Made by a program: the position numbers and the translations under genes. Source: Annona cherimola (lineage: Eukaryota; Streptophyta; Magnoliopsida; Magnoliales; Annonaceae). Taken from it: a DNA stretch of 64,000 nucleotides. Below the pieces are notes generated by a model. That model made no database searches, had not been told where the DNA came from, and was given only the letters and a program-made list of their open reading frames with translations. Location of the stretch: assembly GCA_030490835.1 (NCBI GenBank), contig CM059977.1, positions 24,409,335-24,473,334 on the forward strand, given 5' to 3'. Shown piece by piece: positions 24,205 through 35,576 of the stretch (position 1 is its first letter; every line of letters starts with the position of its first letter).

Positions 24205-24602
24205 TTAAGTTGTAACTTTAATCTTAACTACTTGACTACTATTTTTTAAAAATTTTATTTATATATTTTAATTATTTTCTTACCTAATTGCGTGATTTAT
24301 TTCAATTTTATCTTATTATATAAACTATAAAGTTACTTCTGTACTTTTCAGAAATATTATCTTTGACACTTACCAACTCACACTTTACTCTTTTCCCAAA
24401 AGGATGAAGGTTTATATAGTAATCAAAATGGTACGAATGAATATTATAAATAGAGGCGTCATTTAACACAGCCGAATGCGTGGACAAATTTATGCAAACT
24501 CGTTGCCTTTTTTATTTTAAAATATTTTCTAAATTTAAACCATTTACGGTGTTTACCTTAATTTTATTGATGATTCAAAATTAACATAACATGTACTGAA
24601 AA

Positions 24603-24604
<2 letters not shown>

Positions 24605-24666
<62 letters not shown>

Positions 24667-25180
24667 CTTTTCTTCTATGAAATAGGGTGCAATTTCTACC
24701 CTACAATTTTTCAAGTTTTTCTCCGATGCGCAATCTGCCCCTTCTTTGGTTCCATCGGATAGTCCGATAAAAAGATGTAAAAAAAAAAATTAATTGAAAT
24801 ACAGGGATAATAATAGAAAACTATAGTAATTTGATAGTTAAAATGTTAGATAAGTATAAGAGACTAATTAAAAAAAATCACATTATCATTACTGAGAATT
24901 AGTTACCCAAATTATATTTACTATTTTTACAATAGTAGTATTGTTAGAATGCGTATTTCCCAACAAAAGCTTACCACGTTAAAATTACAGCTTTGAAAAT
25001 GATATTTATATTAACTAATTTTATTATGCTAATTTTGCACGGGCCCGTTAACATATCTGATTTCAATGAAATTTAGTATGTTATCTAAATAAATAATTTT
25101 AAATACAACAGATGGGTTGAATTTGATTTAAATACCACGTTGGGCTCATTTTAAGATGCTTGCACCCTACTATATCCCTT
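24605..25180. repeat. (TA)n microsatellite followed by an AT-rich dispersed repeat
   Basis: A pure TA run of about 60 bp (24605-24664) is directly followed by AGGCTTTTCTTCTATG and an AT-rich stretch that ends near CACCCTACTATATCCC. Within it, a TTTTGCAC...CATATCTGATTT block is related to 33170-33240 and 52805-52880. The limits of the repeat are uncertain. Confidence 0.5.
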
Positions 25181-25451
25181 TTGTATAATCTATTTATTTC
25201 ACAATTGCATCCAATGATGTAAAATATATTTATACAAATTTTATCCATAAATATCCATAAATTTTACAAATTTGGGGCTTTTATGGATAAAATTTGTATA
25301 AATATTTAACATCATTTTAGAGTGAATATGAAGTTATTAGAATTTAAAAATATAAGATAGTATATAAGAGTGTTCAAACTATTTTAATTTCTGTGCTATA
25401 AACATATGCAAATGAAAGAATATTGTAAATTATTAAAACTTTTTTCTTTTA

Positions 25452-25740
25452 GGGTGTGTTTGACTAAAAATAAAAAATTTTCACCTAAAATTTTTCAATC
25501 TAAAACTGTTCATTTTCTATAACTATCTTATTTCTAATTATTTTTTTTTACATTTTTCTATACAAGTTATCCTATTTTTTAATTATTTCTACGTAATTAT
25601 CCGTACAATGAAACTATCTATTTTAACTTTATTCTCTTTATTCTTCATAATTACTCTTATCATATTATATCATTTTCTCTTATTTCAAATTTTTTATATT
25701 AAAAAATTTTCATCTAAAGTTTTATTACTTCCCAAACACG
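25452..25740. mobile_element. Family A MITE (older copy)
   Basis: It begins GGGTGTGTTTGAC after TTA and ends near CCCAAACACGCAC. The interior contains CTATTTTAACTTTATTCTC, shared with other copies. The right-hand target duplication is no longer recognisable. Confidence 0.65.
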
Positions 25741-28700
25741 CACATATAAAAAACAACAAGTTTTCTTCAAAAAAAAAAAAAACAAGTTCTATATAATTGT
25801 TTAATAGTTATATATTCACTATTAAAAGATGATATTTTTTTTATAAGATATAGTTTTTTAATGAAAATTTTTAATAGCACGTTCGAACAGGATGTGTTAA
25901 ATGAATAGTAGTTTAGATTTTAAAAAAACCAAGAGTACAAAAAGTATTGAATAAAAACCCATAAATATTAGCACACATTTTTTATACCAAGTAAAACCAC
26001 ACGTACTATCCCTTTTTTGAAACATATGATAAGTACTAAACTATGCTAATGTGAAAAAGGAGGCATAAAAAAGAAGAAACAAGAGAGAATGTCATTAATA
26101 TAGAGGTAATAATAAGGAGTGAAATGAATAAAAATACAATATGGAAAATTTTTGTAAAGAAAGATGTAAGGGTTATGATATAATTAGGGTGAAAATCAAA
26201 GCAAGTCGATGCGGAATATGATGTATATAAACCTGGTCTAATAAAAATATGATCTAATCTTACTTTTTATATCAAGTCGAGATAAGATTGGTCATACTCT
26301 CGCCTACTTCAAGTAGGTCTTGGGGGACCAATATTAGGATAACTATAATAATATACTCTCACCTTCTTCAAATAGGTCTTGGGGGATATTGTTCCTAATA
26401 TTGGTAGACCACTGAGAGCATGTGGTTCGCAGCAGCGCTCTTCAGTCTTCACTGATTCCTGCCAAACATACTATCATACCTGCTTCGACACTGCAAAAAT
26501 GCTGCTTCTCATCCGATCTCTTGTCGCCAACAATCGTTCTGGTTAGATTGCATGAGTTTGTGATTTATTCCACGCCTTGCACCCCGGGGCCATGGGCTGA
26601 GCCACCACTCCAGTGTGCAAGAGATGGAATAGACCATGAACCCACAGATATTCCATGGCCTAAGGCCGTTTGAGGAAACCATGCATGGGGAACTCCTGGA
26701 AAGAGATGCGGGGTGCTGTGTGCCTATGCAATGAATTTATAAACTTCTTTTGGCATTGGGATGAGCTTGACCTGACACCGAAAGCCCCTTTTCTTTTCAA
26801 TTTTATAAAGGCAAAACTGATGGTGCAAATTCCAATTTCAGCTTGTTTTTTCTATTAGGATTGTTTTGGTGGGATGACAGTGGAGAAAAGTAGCTTGGCC
26901 AGCTAAGAATTTTCATGTTACTTATTTTGCAGTGCCTTTGTTTCCATGAATTAAAAATTTCTAGATATGCTGGTCAATGCCACTTTCGGTGAAGGGTTTG
27001 TTCAGTCTGGATTGATATCAAACAGTTGCAACATGTTGTTAACCTGGGACGTTTAGTGCCACAATTTCTGGATGCATTTTGATTAAATTCCAAACGCTCA
27101 ACAGGGGTTTTGAGTAAATCGGATTCAAGTTCTAGAATTTTGCTAATTGATTGTCAACCTGAGAGATTTGGTGCTCTGTTTGCATGCATATTTTGATTTG
27201 AATTTCGAAACCCAACATGAGTTTCTTAAAGAAATCGTATGCAATTTCTATAAAAAAAAAAGAAAAAAAAGAAAAAAGAAATCCTATGCAAGTTCTAGAA
27301 TGACAATTGATCGATTGTACGTAATTAAACTGACTGTCTTGATATCATTGATGGGTGCATCAGTTTCACAGTTCTACTCGAGGAAACATGGGGACTGTCT
27401 ACTTCAAATCCTCACAGCTGAAGGATCAGAATCCAAATCCAAACGCCACCTTTACATCGCATCATATTATTCTCCCGGATCGGCAGGGACCCTACAAGCC
27501 CACGAGTGGCAGAGTGGGTGGAAAACGAAAGTGCTTGCCGACGTGGAAACCACCATGGATGGCCAGCAGCTAGAGGAGAAGAGTGGTGTTCCATTCCATG
27601 TGGGAGTAGCGTGCATGTGTAGTAGCTAGCAGTAATAGTGTCGTTTGGCACTAATGCAGTAATGCTTGTTGCCTTGGGATCTTCGAAGGAAGGGCCCAGT
27701 GGATTATTCTCAGCTGAATTCATGCTTTTTGCAGAGATATGCTCTTTTGTGTATGGAAAAGAGACTTTTCATCGCTGGTGTCCGTGAGGCCGTGGGAAAG
27801 GTGCTTTCATCTTTTCTTTATTACCACCATTCTCCCGTTTCTCTCAACTCCAGCACTAATTTCCAAGGATGACAGGTCTATTTCATGACAGCAGATACGT
27901 TCAATTCAATTAAGCTTTTGTCCATCTGAACTGCACAAACGATGTGCTTGGCCTGGCTTGACCGAAGTATTCAAAGTTCATTTGAAAAAGGTTTTAATCA
28001 TGGAATTGGTGATGATTTCACATGATCAGCTAATTAAGAACGCTTCTGTAGTCCAAAATGATGAGAAAAATCTATTGCTAGGATGTCTCATTGGCAATGC
28101 TGCTGGGTTGATCTGTTTTGATGATGGTGCACATGATCTTCTCAGAGCAGGTTGTCATGAAAGTTAGTTGAACCACGATCACGAGTCTCTCTCTTGCAAG
28201 CTTTAATAATCTTTTAGAAAGTAAAAGCTGGTTTGGTGTCAGTCTTTCTGCCTCATTCTCTTGTCCTTCAATATTCCTTTATGCTTCTTTTTTCCTTTTT
28301 TCTTTTTTTCCGCTCCGTCCTTAAGTTGCATGTGAGGAAGTTTTAATGAAGGTGCTTCATTGCCGACTTTTTTTTTTTTTTTTTTTTTTGTTGAGTCAGA
28401 AGGAATATAGTGATTGACAATTTGATGGCTTCTCCATAATGCTCCGATGACTGATGGATGCTTATTCCTATTCATGTGAGTCAGGCCATCCATAGTACAG
28501 GGCCATCTATTTCTGCAATTATTTGTGATATCCAATTAGTTACCATTCAACCTCAAATCAATGATGAACCTTTGAGTTATTCAATCTGCCTATAAAGTAC
28601 CTTGACATTGTGGGGTAATTTGTTTGCTTCAATGGTCTTGAAGCTAGCTATGTGCTGAGGAACAAGAAGCCTTGATCAATGAATCATTGATGAGGCAAGA

Positions 28701-29882
28701 TAAATTGTTGGTAAGCGCCATGTAGAATGTCAATCTTTTTGAGGTGAAAATTTCACCGTTACTGGAATCGATAGACTACAAGCAATAGGAAGTGGGCCTA
28801 TCTTGATTTGGCTCTTACTAACTAGAGGTGCGAATGATGGAGGCTGTTTCTGATGTTCTTCCAATTTAGATCTAACGTTGGTTTGGCCAAGGTGGTGGGA
28901 TGTACCACCAAGTCAGTGATCATTAAAAAGGTAAACATTAATTTCAACATAGTAGGTGGGCAGGTGATTCGTGTCCAAGAAAAAATTCTACGTGTGGAAA
29001 GTTCCCATTAAGGACATCTGATCTTATGAGACTCTTCCTGCCTAGTGTGATTTACAAAACTGCCCAAATAAGTTTGGAGGATGACTTCAACTTGCTCATG
29101 TGTATAGTGCTTCACTTAACATAGTTTTCAGTTCCATGGTGCAGTGATCCAGAACCCTGAGTGTTTTATTGAGAGATCAAGCAGAGTAGAAAACAGGAGA
29201 AGCTTTTGCCTTTTGAAACTTTCTGCTCATTTCCATCGCGACAGGTTGACCAATTAATGGATGATCAACTGGTTGAATCTTAAAACCTGAGATAGGACCA
29301 TGGCAACCAGGGATGCGAATCAAGTAGGGGGATGAGTCAACTTAAACCAAACCGGTGAAGCAATTGGTCTAGTTTGAATTGGTTTGAACCCATGATATCA
29401 TAATTATTTTTAATTAATTATATATTAATAAATATTCATGGGTACTTTTCTCATGTAATGGACCAGATGGTGCAACTCTCGTTTTTTTAAAAAATGTCTA
29501 AAGATCCAATTCATCCATTTTGTTTTAAAACCATTTGCTTACCACATATATAAAAATCATAAGAATTGAAAAATTTTATAATCAATAATTTAAAAACACA
29601 ATTATAAAAAACTTTATACAATTGCATTGGTTGTGTTATATGCGAATCTACTTAATATGACTTTTATATGATACAAATATTAATGAAAAATATGAGAGTA
29701 GCTTGAATCTAAAATCTAAGAAGCATTAAAAAATCAATAAAAAATTAGAAGCATAGCTCAAGTATGCAGTTGGATATGTCTAAATAATAGTTAATGTGAT
29801 GTTCAACTTTGGTAGATATATATACGTATGTTTGAAATTTCGACTTTTCAGATTTCGCTGGGACGAAAAATGATCTTTTTAA
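25741..29882. other. Intergenic, no identified gene
   Basis: Bases 26280-26400 contain a diverged direct repeat around TCAAGTAGGTCTTGGGGGA / TCAAATAGGTCTTGGGGGA. The stretch 26420-28170 has near-balanced base composition and several overlapping open frames (26422-26673, 27147-27629 on plus; 27412-27723 on minus), which makes a non-coding RNA or a decayed gene possible, but no protein family is recognised. Poly-T runs occur at 28367-28390. Nothing further could be supported. Confidence 0.35.
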
Positions 29883-30152
29883 GGGTGTATTAGGAAAGTG
29901 ATAAAACTTTTAGATGAAAAATTTTTTGTATAAAAGTTTTTTAACTGAAAAAAATAATATGATATAATATGGATAATGATGAAGAATAAAGATAATAAAG
30001 TTAAAATATACAAGTTAATTGTGTTGGTAGTTGTGTAAAAAGATGTGAAAAATGATTAAAAAATAAAATAACTATTAAGAGCAAAAAGTTTTAAATTAAA
30101 AAAATTTAACTTCACTTCTTTTTTTTCTTATTGCCAAACACACCAAAATTTG
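29883..30152. mobile_element. Family A MITE (older copy)
   Basis: Begins GGGTGTATTAGG and ends GCCAAACACACC. The interior has the GATATAATATGGATAATGA and AAAGTTAAAATATACAAG blocks. Target duplication is not clear. Confidence 0.65.
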
Positions 30153-30605
30153 ACCGACAATAGCCAACGCAATACGGAATTCATGACTGCCGTGGCTTTT
30201 TTATTTTTATTTTTATTTTTCAGACCGCGTGAACTATGTTCCGCTGGTTTCATGGGCGGTTAAAACGGTTCCACTGATTCTCACCATTTAACACTAGATC
30301 AGGTATGAGCAAACCGGACTGGCAACCGGTTCCTCGTCAGACCAGCCAGACTGGCCGGTCCGGTCTTGTTCTGACAACAGTGGGTCTCATAGGTCAAATT
30401 TGAAAGTTTTGATATGTTTTACACCCCTATTTAGTCTAATGTCTAGTCCATACTAAACCTAAATATATGTTGATTATTACTACAATATATTATTAACAAG
30501 TCAAACCAAAATATTATTAACCACAAATAATGACGAATTTAGGAGAAACGGGAAAAAATAAACATGTTTTCATTTATTTATTTTATAAAAATGTTTATAA
30601 GAAGG

Positions 30606-30925
30606 TTGGGTCAAGTAGGGGGTGACCGAATGTTGCGGGTGCATTTCACCTATTTATTTTTATTTTTTAAATTTTTTTATACAATTGTTAATCTAAGTTA
30701 TTTAATATGTATATCAATTTTTACTATTTTTGAATATTTTTATATATTTGTTTTGATTTTTTAGAATCAATGGCATTTTCGTAAAAGTGTCTAAAAATGG
30801 TAAAAAATTGTTATATATGTTAAAACATATACCTACAGTTTTATAAAAATTCAAAAAAAAATTAAACAACAGGTTTTCGCACTCTGGTGCACCAAAGCTA
30901 AGTACACTCGGGTTTACTGTATCAC
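30606..30925. mobile_element. Family B palindromic element
   Basis: The left arm contains TTTAATATGTATATCAATT and TTTTTACTATTTTTGAAT; the right arm contains ATTGTTATATATGTTAAAAC in inverse order, and the ends carry GTGCATTTCACC-like and CTCTGGTGCACC-like words. No coding capacity; the short open frame on the plus strand is just this repeat. Confidence 0.6.
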
Positions 30926-32439
30926 ATTCCAGTCAAGTAGGTCAGAATAATGTCCACCCACCCAACCGTTTTTGGAGTTGGGTAAGGTCGTTCAAACTTC
31001 AAACCAACCTGGCTAAGGTAAACCATTAAAACACATGCCCAACCTGGTTCAAAACAGGTTAGGGCAGGTCATAGGTTAACTTGACCCAATTTGTATTCCT
31101 AAATATTTATTGCTTCATGATTTCTAAGAAACAATCAAGTCCGTTTACATCTTTGACACACTAGTCATGCAATCTGACATTGAAATGGATGCATAAGATG
31201 ATTACCCGAGGTTGGTCTCATAGGTGATTCTTTGTAGTGTCTGGCCTTGACTCTTATAGTGAACTATGTGTGGGAAATGAGGTGGGTCGACATTTGATCC
31301 ACCTCTAACCCCATCCATTTTTTGAGTGGGTAAAACTAACATTTTTTAACCTGGTATGGGGATGAGTACTTCCCTTGCATATATGATTTATTAGTAATTA
31401 TAAACCTATGTTTAAATCGTATTATTATTTTCTTTCAAAATTCTCACATTTTTTTATAATTAATTATACAAACAATAGAAGAATCAATTTATCCAGAAAA
31501 TAATATAAGAATCAATAAAAGAAATTTGCATATATATATATATCTATAACTCTTATGTATAATTGTATATTAACATATCTTAATAAAATTATACTATATT
31601 TTCTCATATTTTGTTTTAGTGATAATATGTTTTTTAATAATTAGTAAAATATTAAAGCATATAACATTTAAATCTAGCGTAAATGTATTTTTAAGTTTGA
31701 TAGGTATATAAATTCTTAAAATCATCTTATTTGACCAGTATTTTTTACCTAACCCGCTATCTTAAAATCAGTCTAATACCAACCCGAAGTTTGTCTCAAG
31801 AACTGTTAAAAAAAAAAAAGCAAAGGTCAAACCGACTTTATCCTGATTCGGTATAAAAATAGGATCAAATAGAATTTTTAAAAAGTAAATTCAGAGTTGA
31901 GCAAACCATGACCTAGTATGACCCATCTCAATTCCCACCCCTACAGTAAATCCACTATATAATCATAATCAACTACCTAAGAACTACATAATGTTTGTGA
32001 AACAAAAGTCTATGTGCACCAAAGTAATTTACAAAGGATAGAAATGATAATGAAAATACAATAAAAAAAAATAACAACAATAAAAAGACAACAAGCGGAA
32101 ACTAAATAACATAATCGTCAATATTCAAGTCATCCTTTAAAATATCATGCCATATTAGGCTACAAATATATTAAACAAAAATATCCAACTCTTATAAAAT
32201 CTAAGCTCAAACCATTTAAAACTTAAATTCCCAACCTGCTACTAGCTCCCAAGCCTTCAAACTCTATGCTATAAGCAAAAATCTTTGAAGTTGTTAAGTT
32301 CTAATCTAGCAAATCTTCTCTCTTCTCTCTGCTCTTTACTCTTTCCTTTCTTCTCACAAGCTTTAGAAAGTTAGAAATTAAGGATGAGACATTTTAGAAG
32401 AAGACAAAGATATACAAATAAAATCTTTGAATTTACCTA
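30926..32439. other. Intergenic, no gene recognised
   Basis: The region 30940-31950 contains words such as CCACCCACCCAACC and CCAACCCGAAG, typical of old hAT-like or similar non-autonomous elements, but I could not define ends. No coding region could be supported. Confidence 0.35.
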
Positions 32440-33350
32440 GTGAAACACTTGATATATAGATTTATATATATAAAGTGGAGCTATGTAATCCTTTTAAAAT
32501 TTAAGATTTTGATCATTGATGAAAAGTTTAATCTATTCATTGTATTTAACATCATTTGTTTATCTAAGGGATCAAATTTCATTCCAATAAAGTATATTCG
32601 TAGGCCATATTTGTTAGAAAATATATATTCATATGTAAATTATGAAAAATGCTAAAATAGTAATTTTAAATTAGTGTTTTTGACATCTAAACTGTCTAAA
32701 ATATCATTTCTATCTGAGTAAATAATTCTATAATGTATTATTACATTTTAATACATGTGTGAATGGATCTAAGCAATTCTCACAATTTACATGTGAATAT
32801 ATATTTTAAAGCAAATGTGGCCCATAAACACACTTGATTGAGATGAAATTTGATCTTCAAGATAAACAAATGATGTTAAATATAATAAATGAATTAGATT
32901 TTTTATCAAAGATGAAAACCTTAGATTTTGAAGAGGTTACATGGCTCTGCTTCTATGTAAGCGGGACCGTGTGTAGATGTGTATATATGTCTATAAATAT
33001 ATATAGGACTCATTCCAGTGCAGACGGACTGTAAAATGGGCCCCACACTTATTAGATTGCAATGAAACTTTATACAATCATTTATCCATATAAAAATCAT
33101 ACTTTAGACGGTTTAGATATTGAAAATACTACTTTAAACTTGATATTTATATTAAAATATTTTATTACGTTGATTTTGCACAATTTTAATATGGGGACCA
33201 CACACATGTTCGATTTAGATGAAAATTGATATGCTAACAAAGTGGACAATTCTAAATACAGTGAGTGAGATAAATTTTTCATTCATGATCATGTAAGGCC
33301 CACAGTGCATGGACTGCACGGTGCAGTCGCATACACTGGATCATATTCCT
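32440..33350. repeat. AT-rich dispersed repeat (family D) including a copy flanked by TA-rich sequence
   Basis: A block around 32510-32670 (TTGTATTTAACATCATTTG, CATATGTAAATTATGAAAAA) is related to 58605-58745. A second segment from about 33006 to 33350 begins after TATAAATATATATAG and ends before CCTATATATATT, with the near-terminal words CCAGTGCAGACGGACTG and GGACTGCACGGTGCAGTC in opposite sense. It has no coding capacity. Insertion into TA-rich sites is suggested but not proved. Confidence 0.5.
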
Positions 33351-33655
33351 ATATATATTCACTATTTTTCCAAAACATGACATTTAGCAAACATTTAAAT
33401 TTATATTTTTCTGCTTAAGAACTTTTGGCGACTCTAAAAACACTAAGAGTATTTCAATAATATCTCTTGCTGCAATTATACGTCATTAACTTATTAGATT
33501 AGATTTTAAACTTTCAAACGAATTAAATCATGTACGGTTACTGCTTGGATGATCAAGTAATTGACATGTAATTGGCATGACTATGTGTAAGAGTATGTAG
33601 AGGTAAAAGCACTTGTCTCATGTAGCCTTTCCGCCCGTCAGTTACCCAGTCACCT

Positions 33656-33731
33656 AAGAAGGTGGCATCATCATCATCATCATCATTTACCCAGTCACCT
33701 AAGAAGATGGCATCATCATCATCATAATAAT

Positions 33732-33773
<42 letters not shown>

Positions 33774-33808
33774 TGTAGTAGTAGTAGCCGTAGTAGTAGT
33801 ACTAGTCA
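33656..33808. repeat. Compound microsatellite with a duplicated unit
   Basis: A segment beginning ACCCAGTCACCTAAGAAG and ending in (CAT)n is present twice, followed by an (AAT)n run and a (TAG)n run with short interruptions. Such arrays are highly variable between individuals. Confidence 0.9.
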
Positions 33809-35576
33809 AGTAATGTATGAATCCTTTGATAACTTGATATGTATAGACCGTGGTGCTTCGTCAAAGTCACGTGCATTGCCGACTCAAATTTTTTTATTAA
33901 ATTCCAAACATTCATGCTTAATTTTTTAAATTTAGCTTTTATCCCGAAGCTATTTAAGCAAATATGATTTATTTCCATTAATATGCTTGAAATGCCAAAT
34001 CTCATCAAAGATTCACGTTCTTATTTTTATCTCTTAGGCTTTTAGTTCTACTTCTACTAAGTAGCCTATTAAAGAGGCTAATTCACGTGAAACCCAGCTA
34101 ATGCCTCTCAAACCTCATCATAATCAATATAATATACTTCAAATATATGTTGAAGAAACCACATAACACATATTTTTGCTCAAAATCACTAGTCGAAGTC
34201 CTTTTACTCAAATTTCGCAGTTAAAGGCTAAGGCCTCATACTCATGCATTCAACTAAAACAAAAGCATGCATTAACTTTTTCATGCATAATAAACATGCT
34301 CAAATCATTATTAGTACTCAAAACACATAAACAGCCAATCTTATTCATCATCGGCGCATTAACTAGAAAGCTTCCAAGGCTTGTCTCCACAGTCCACACT
34401 TACATCAAACTACAAAACATGAAAATTTTGGTGTATTACGTTCTTGTTGCTGGATGATTCTTGGATTATATAAACTGTTCTGCTACCTCTGAAATCGACC
34501 ATTCATGGGCGTCTGGAAAAATATGCATCCAAGCAATTGTAAATTCACAGCACCAAAAAGATTGACTTGTTGGTCAGCATGAGTTGGAAGAGAACAGCTC
34601 AGCCGAGTATGATTTGCAACAACAATAATCAGGTACAACAGCTTTACTGTAAATCACCATTGTCAGCACCACACGTTTACGATGCGCTGGGAGAAATTTG
34701 TGTCTGTGTTGCCTTAAAAAAGTTACTATCAGATCTAGGTGCACCATGTCGGTATCTTGGGAGAAATCTGAAGTAGGTCCCAAGTATTTGTCTGAGTCCT
34801 ATTTGATGTTTTCCATCTTGAACATTCAAACTCTTTAACATGATAATCCAAATTGGAATTAAGATGTGTTCTTTGCAGTTAGCCCATTTATACTGAACTA
34901 GTCAATTGAGAGATTAAATAGGCCAAAGGTCGGCTCTTTTGTTTGTGGGATGTGGAGCAAATTCTAGCGAATTTTTTCTTGATGATGAGTTTGAAACTTT
35001 GAATGATTAAGTGCTCATGCGTCTCCCGCCAATAATTAGCGGATGGCCCAATTTATAGATTTCTCAAACATACGCCAAAAGTCACTAACCGGGAAAGAAA
35101 ATTCGCTAGAAATCAGCTCAATTGTCATTCTCTCACCAACTCCCAATTTTTTTCTTTATCCATCCAATAAACGGAGTAGCTTGACTTTTGAAGCATGGAC
35201 TCGGGGAAAATGATTGGCATAAAAGATGAACACCCCCGTGTAATCAGTGTTATTGAAACCATATGCCAACTACTCGAATCTGAAAATCTCTGGAAAATAG
35301 CACTAACTTGCAGGGGTAGCTATATACCTAATCTTCCTTCTAGAATTCCAATTCAATAATCAGTAAAAGACAAGCTGTCCAATTCAAACATGTAATTAAC
35401 TACCTACAACCAAAGAAAAATTAATTTTTATGTTTCAAAAAAAGGAAAATCAGCATCATATACTCCTACAATAGGTGAAAGATGAAGGTGTCCTTGATCA
35501 ATGCGCATGCGTTTTCCGCTTAAATCTCCAGAGAAGCGACTTCACTGTCATAATTCTGTCCTGAGAGGAAGAAGAA
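33809..35576. other. Intergenic region upstream of dioxygenase copy 1
   Basis: No gene recognised. Short open frames at 34176-34457 and 34567-34776 have no identifiable domain. The last few hundred bases are the presumed former promoter of the dioxygenase pseudogene. Confidence 0.35.

Noticed and set aside
33656..33808. Regular spacing of repeated words considered as a CRISPR-like array
   Set aside because: It is a compound trinucleotide microsatellite in plant DNA; units are adjacent without unique spacers.
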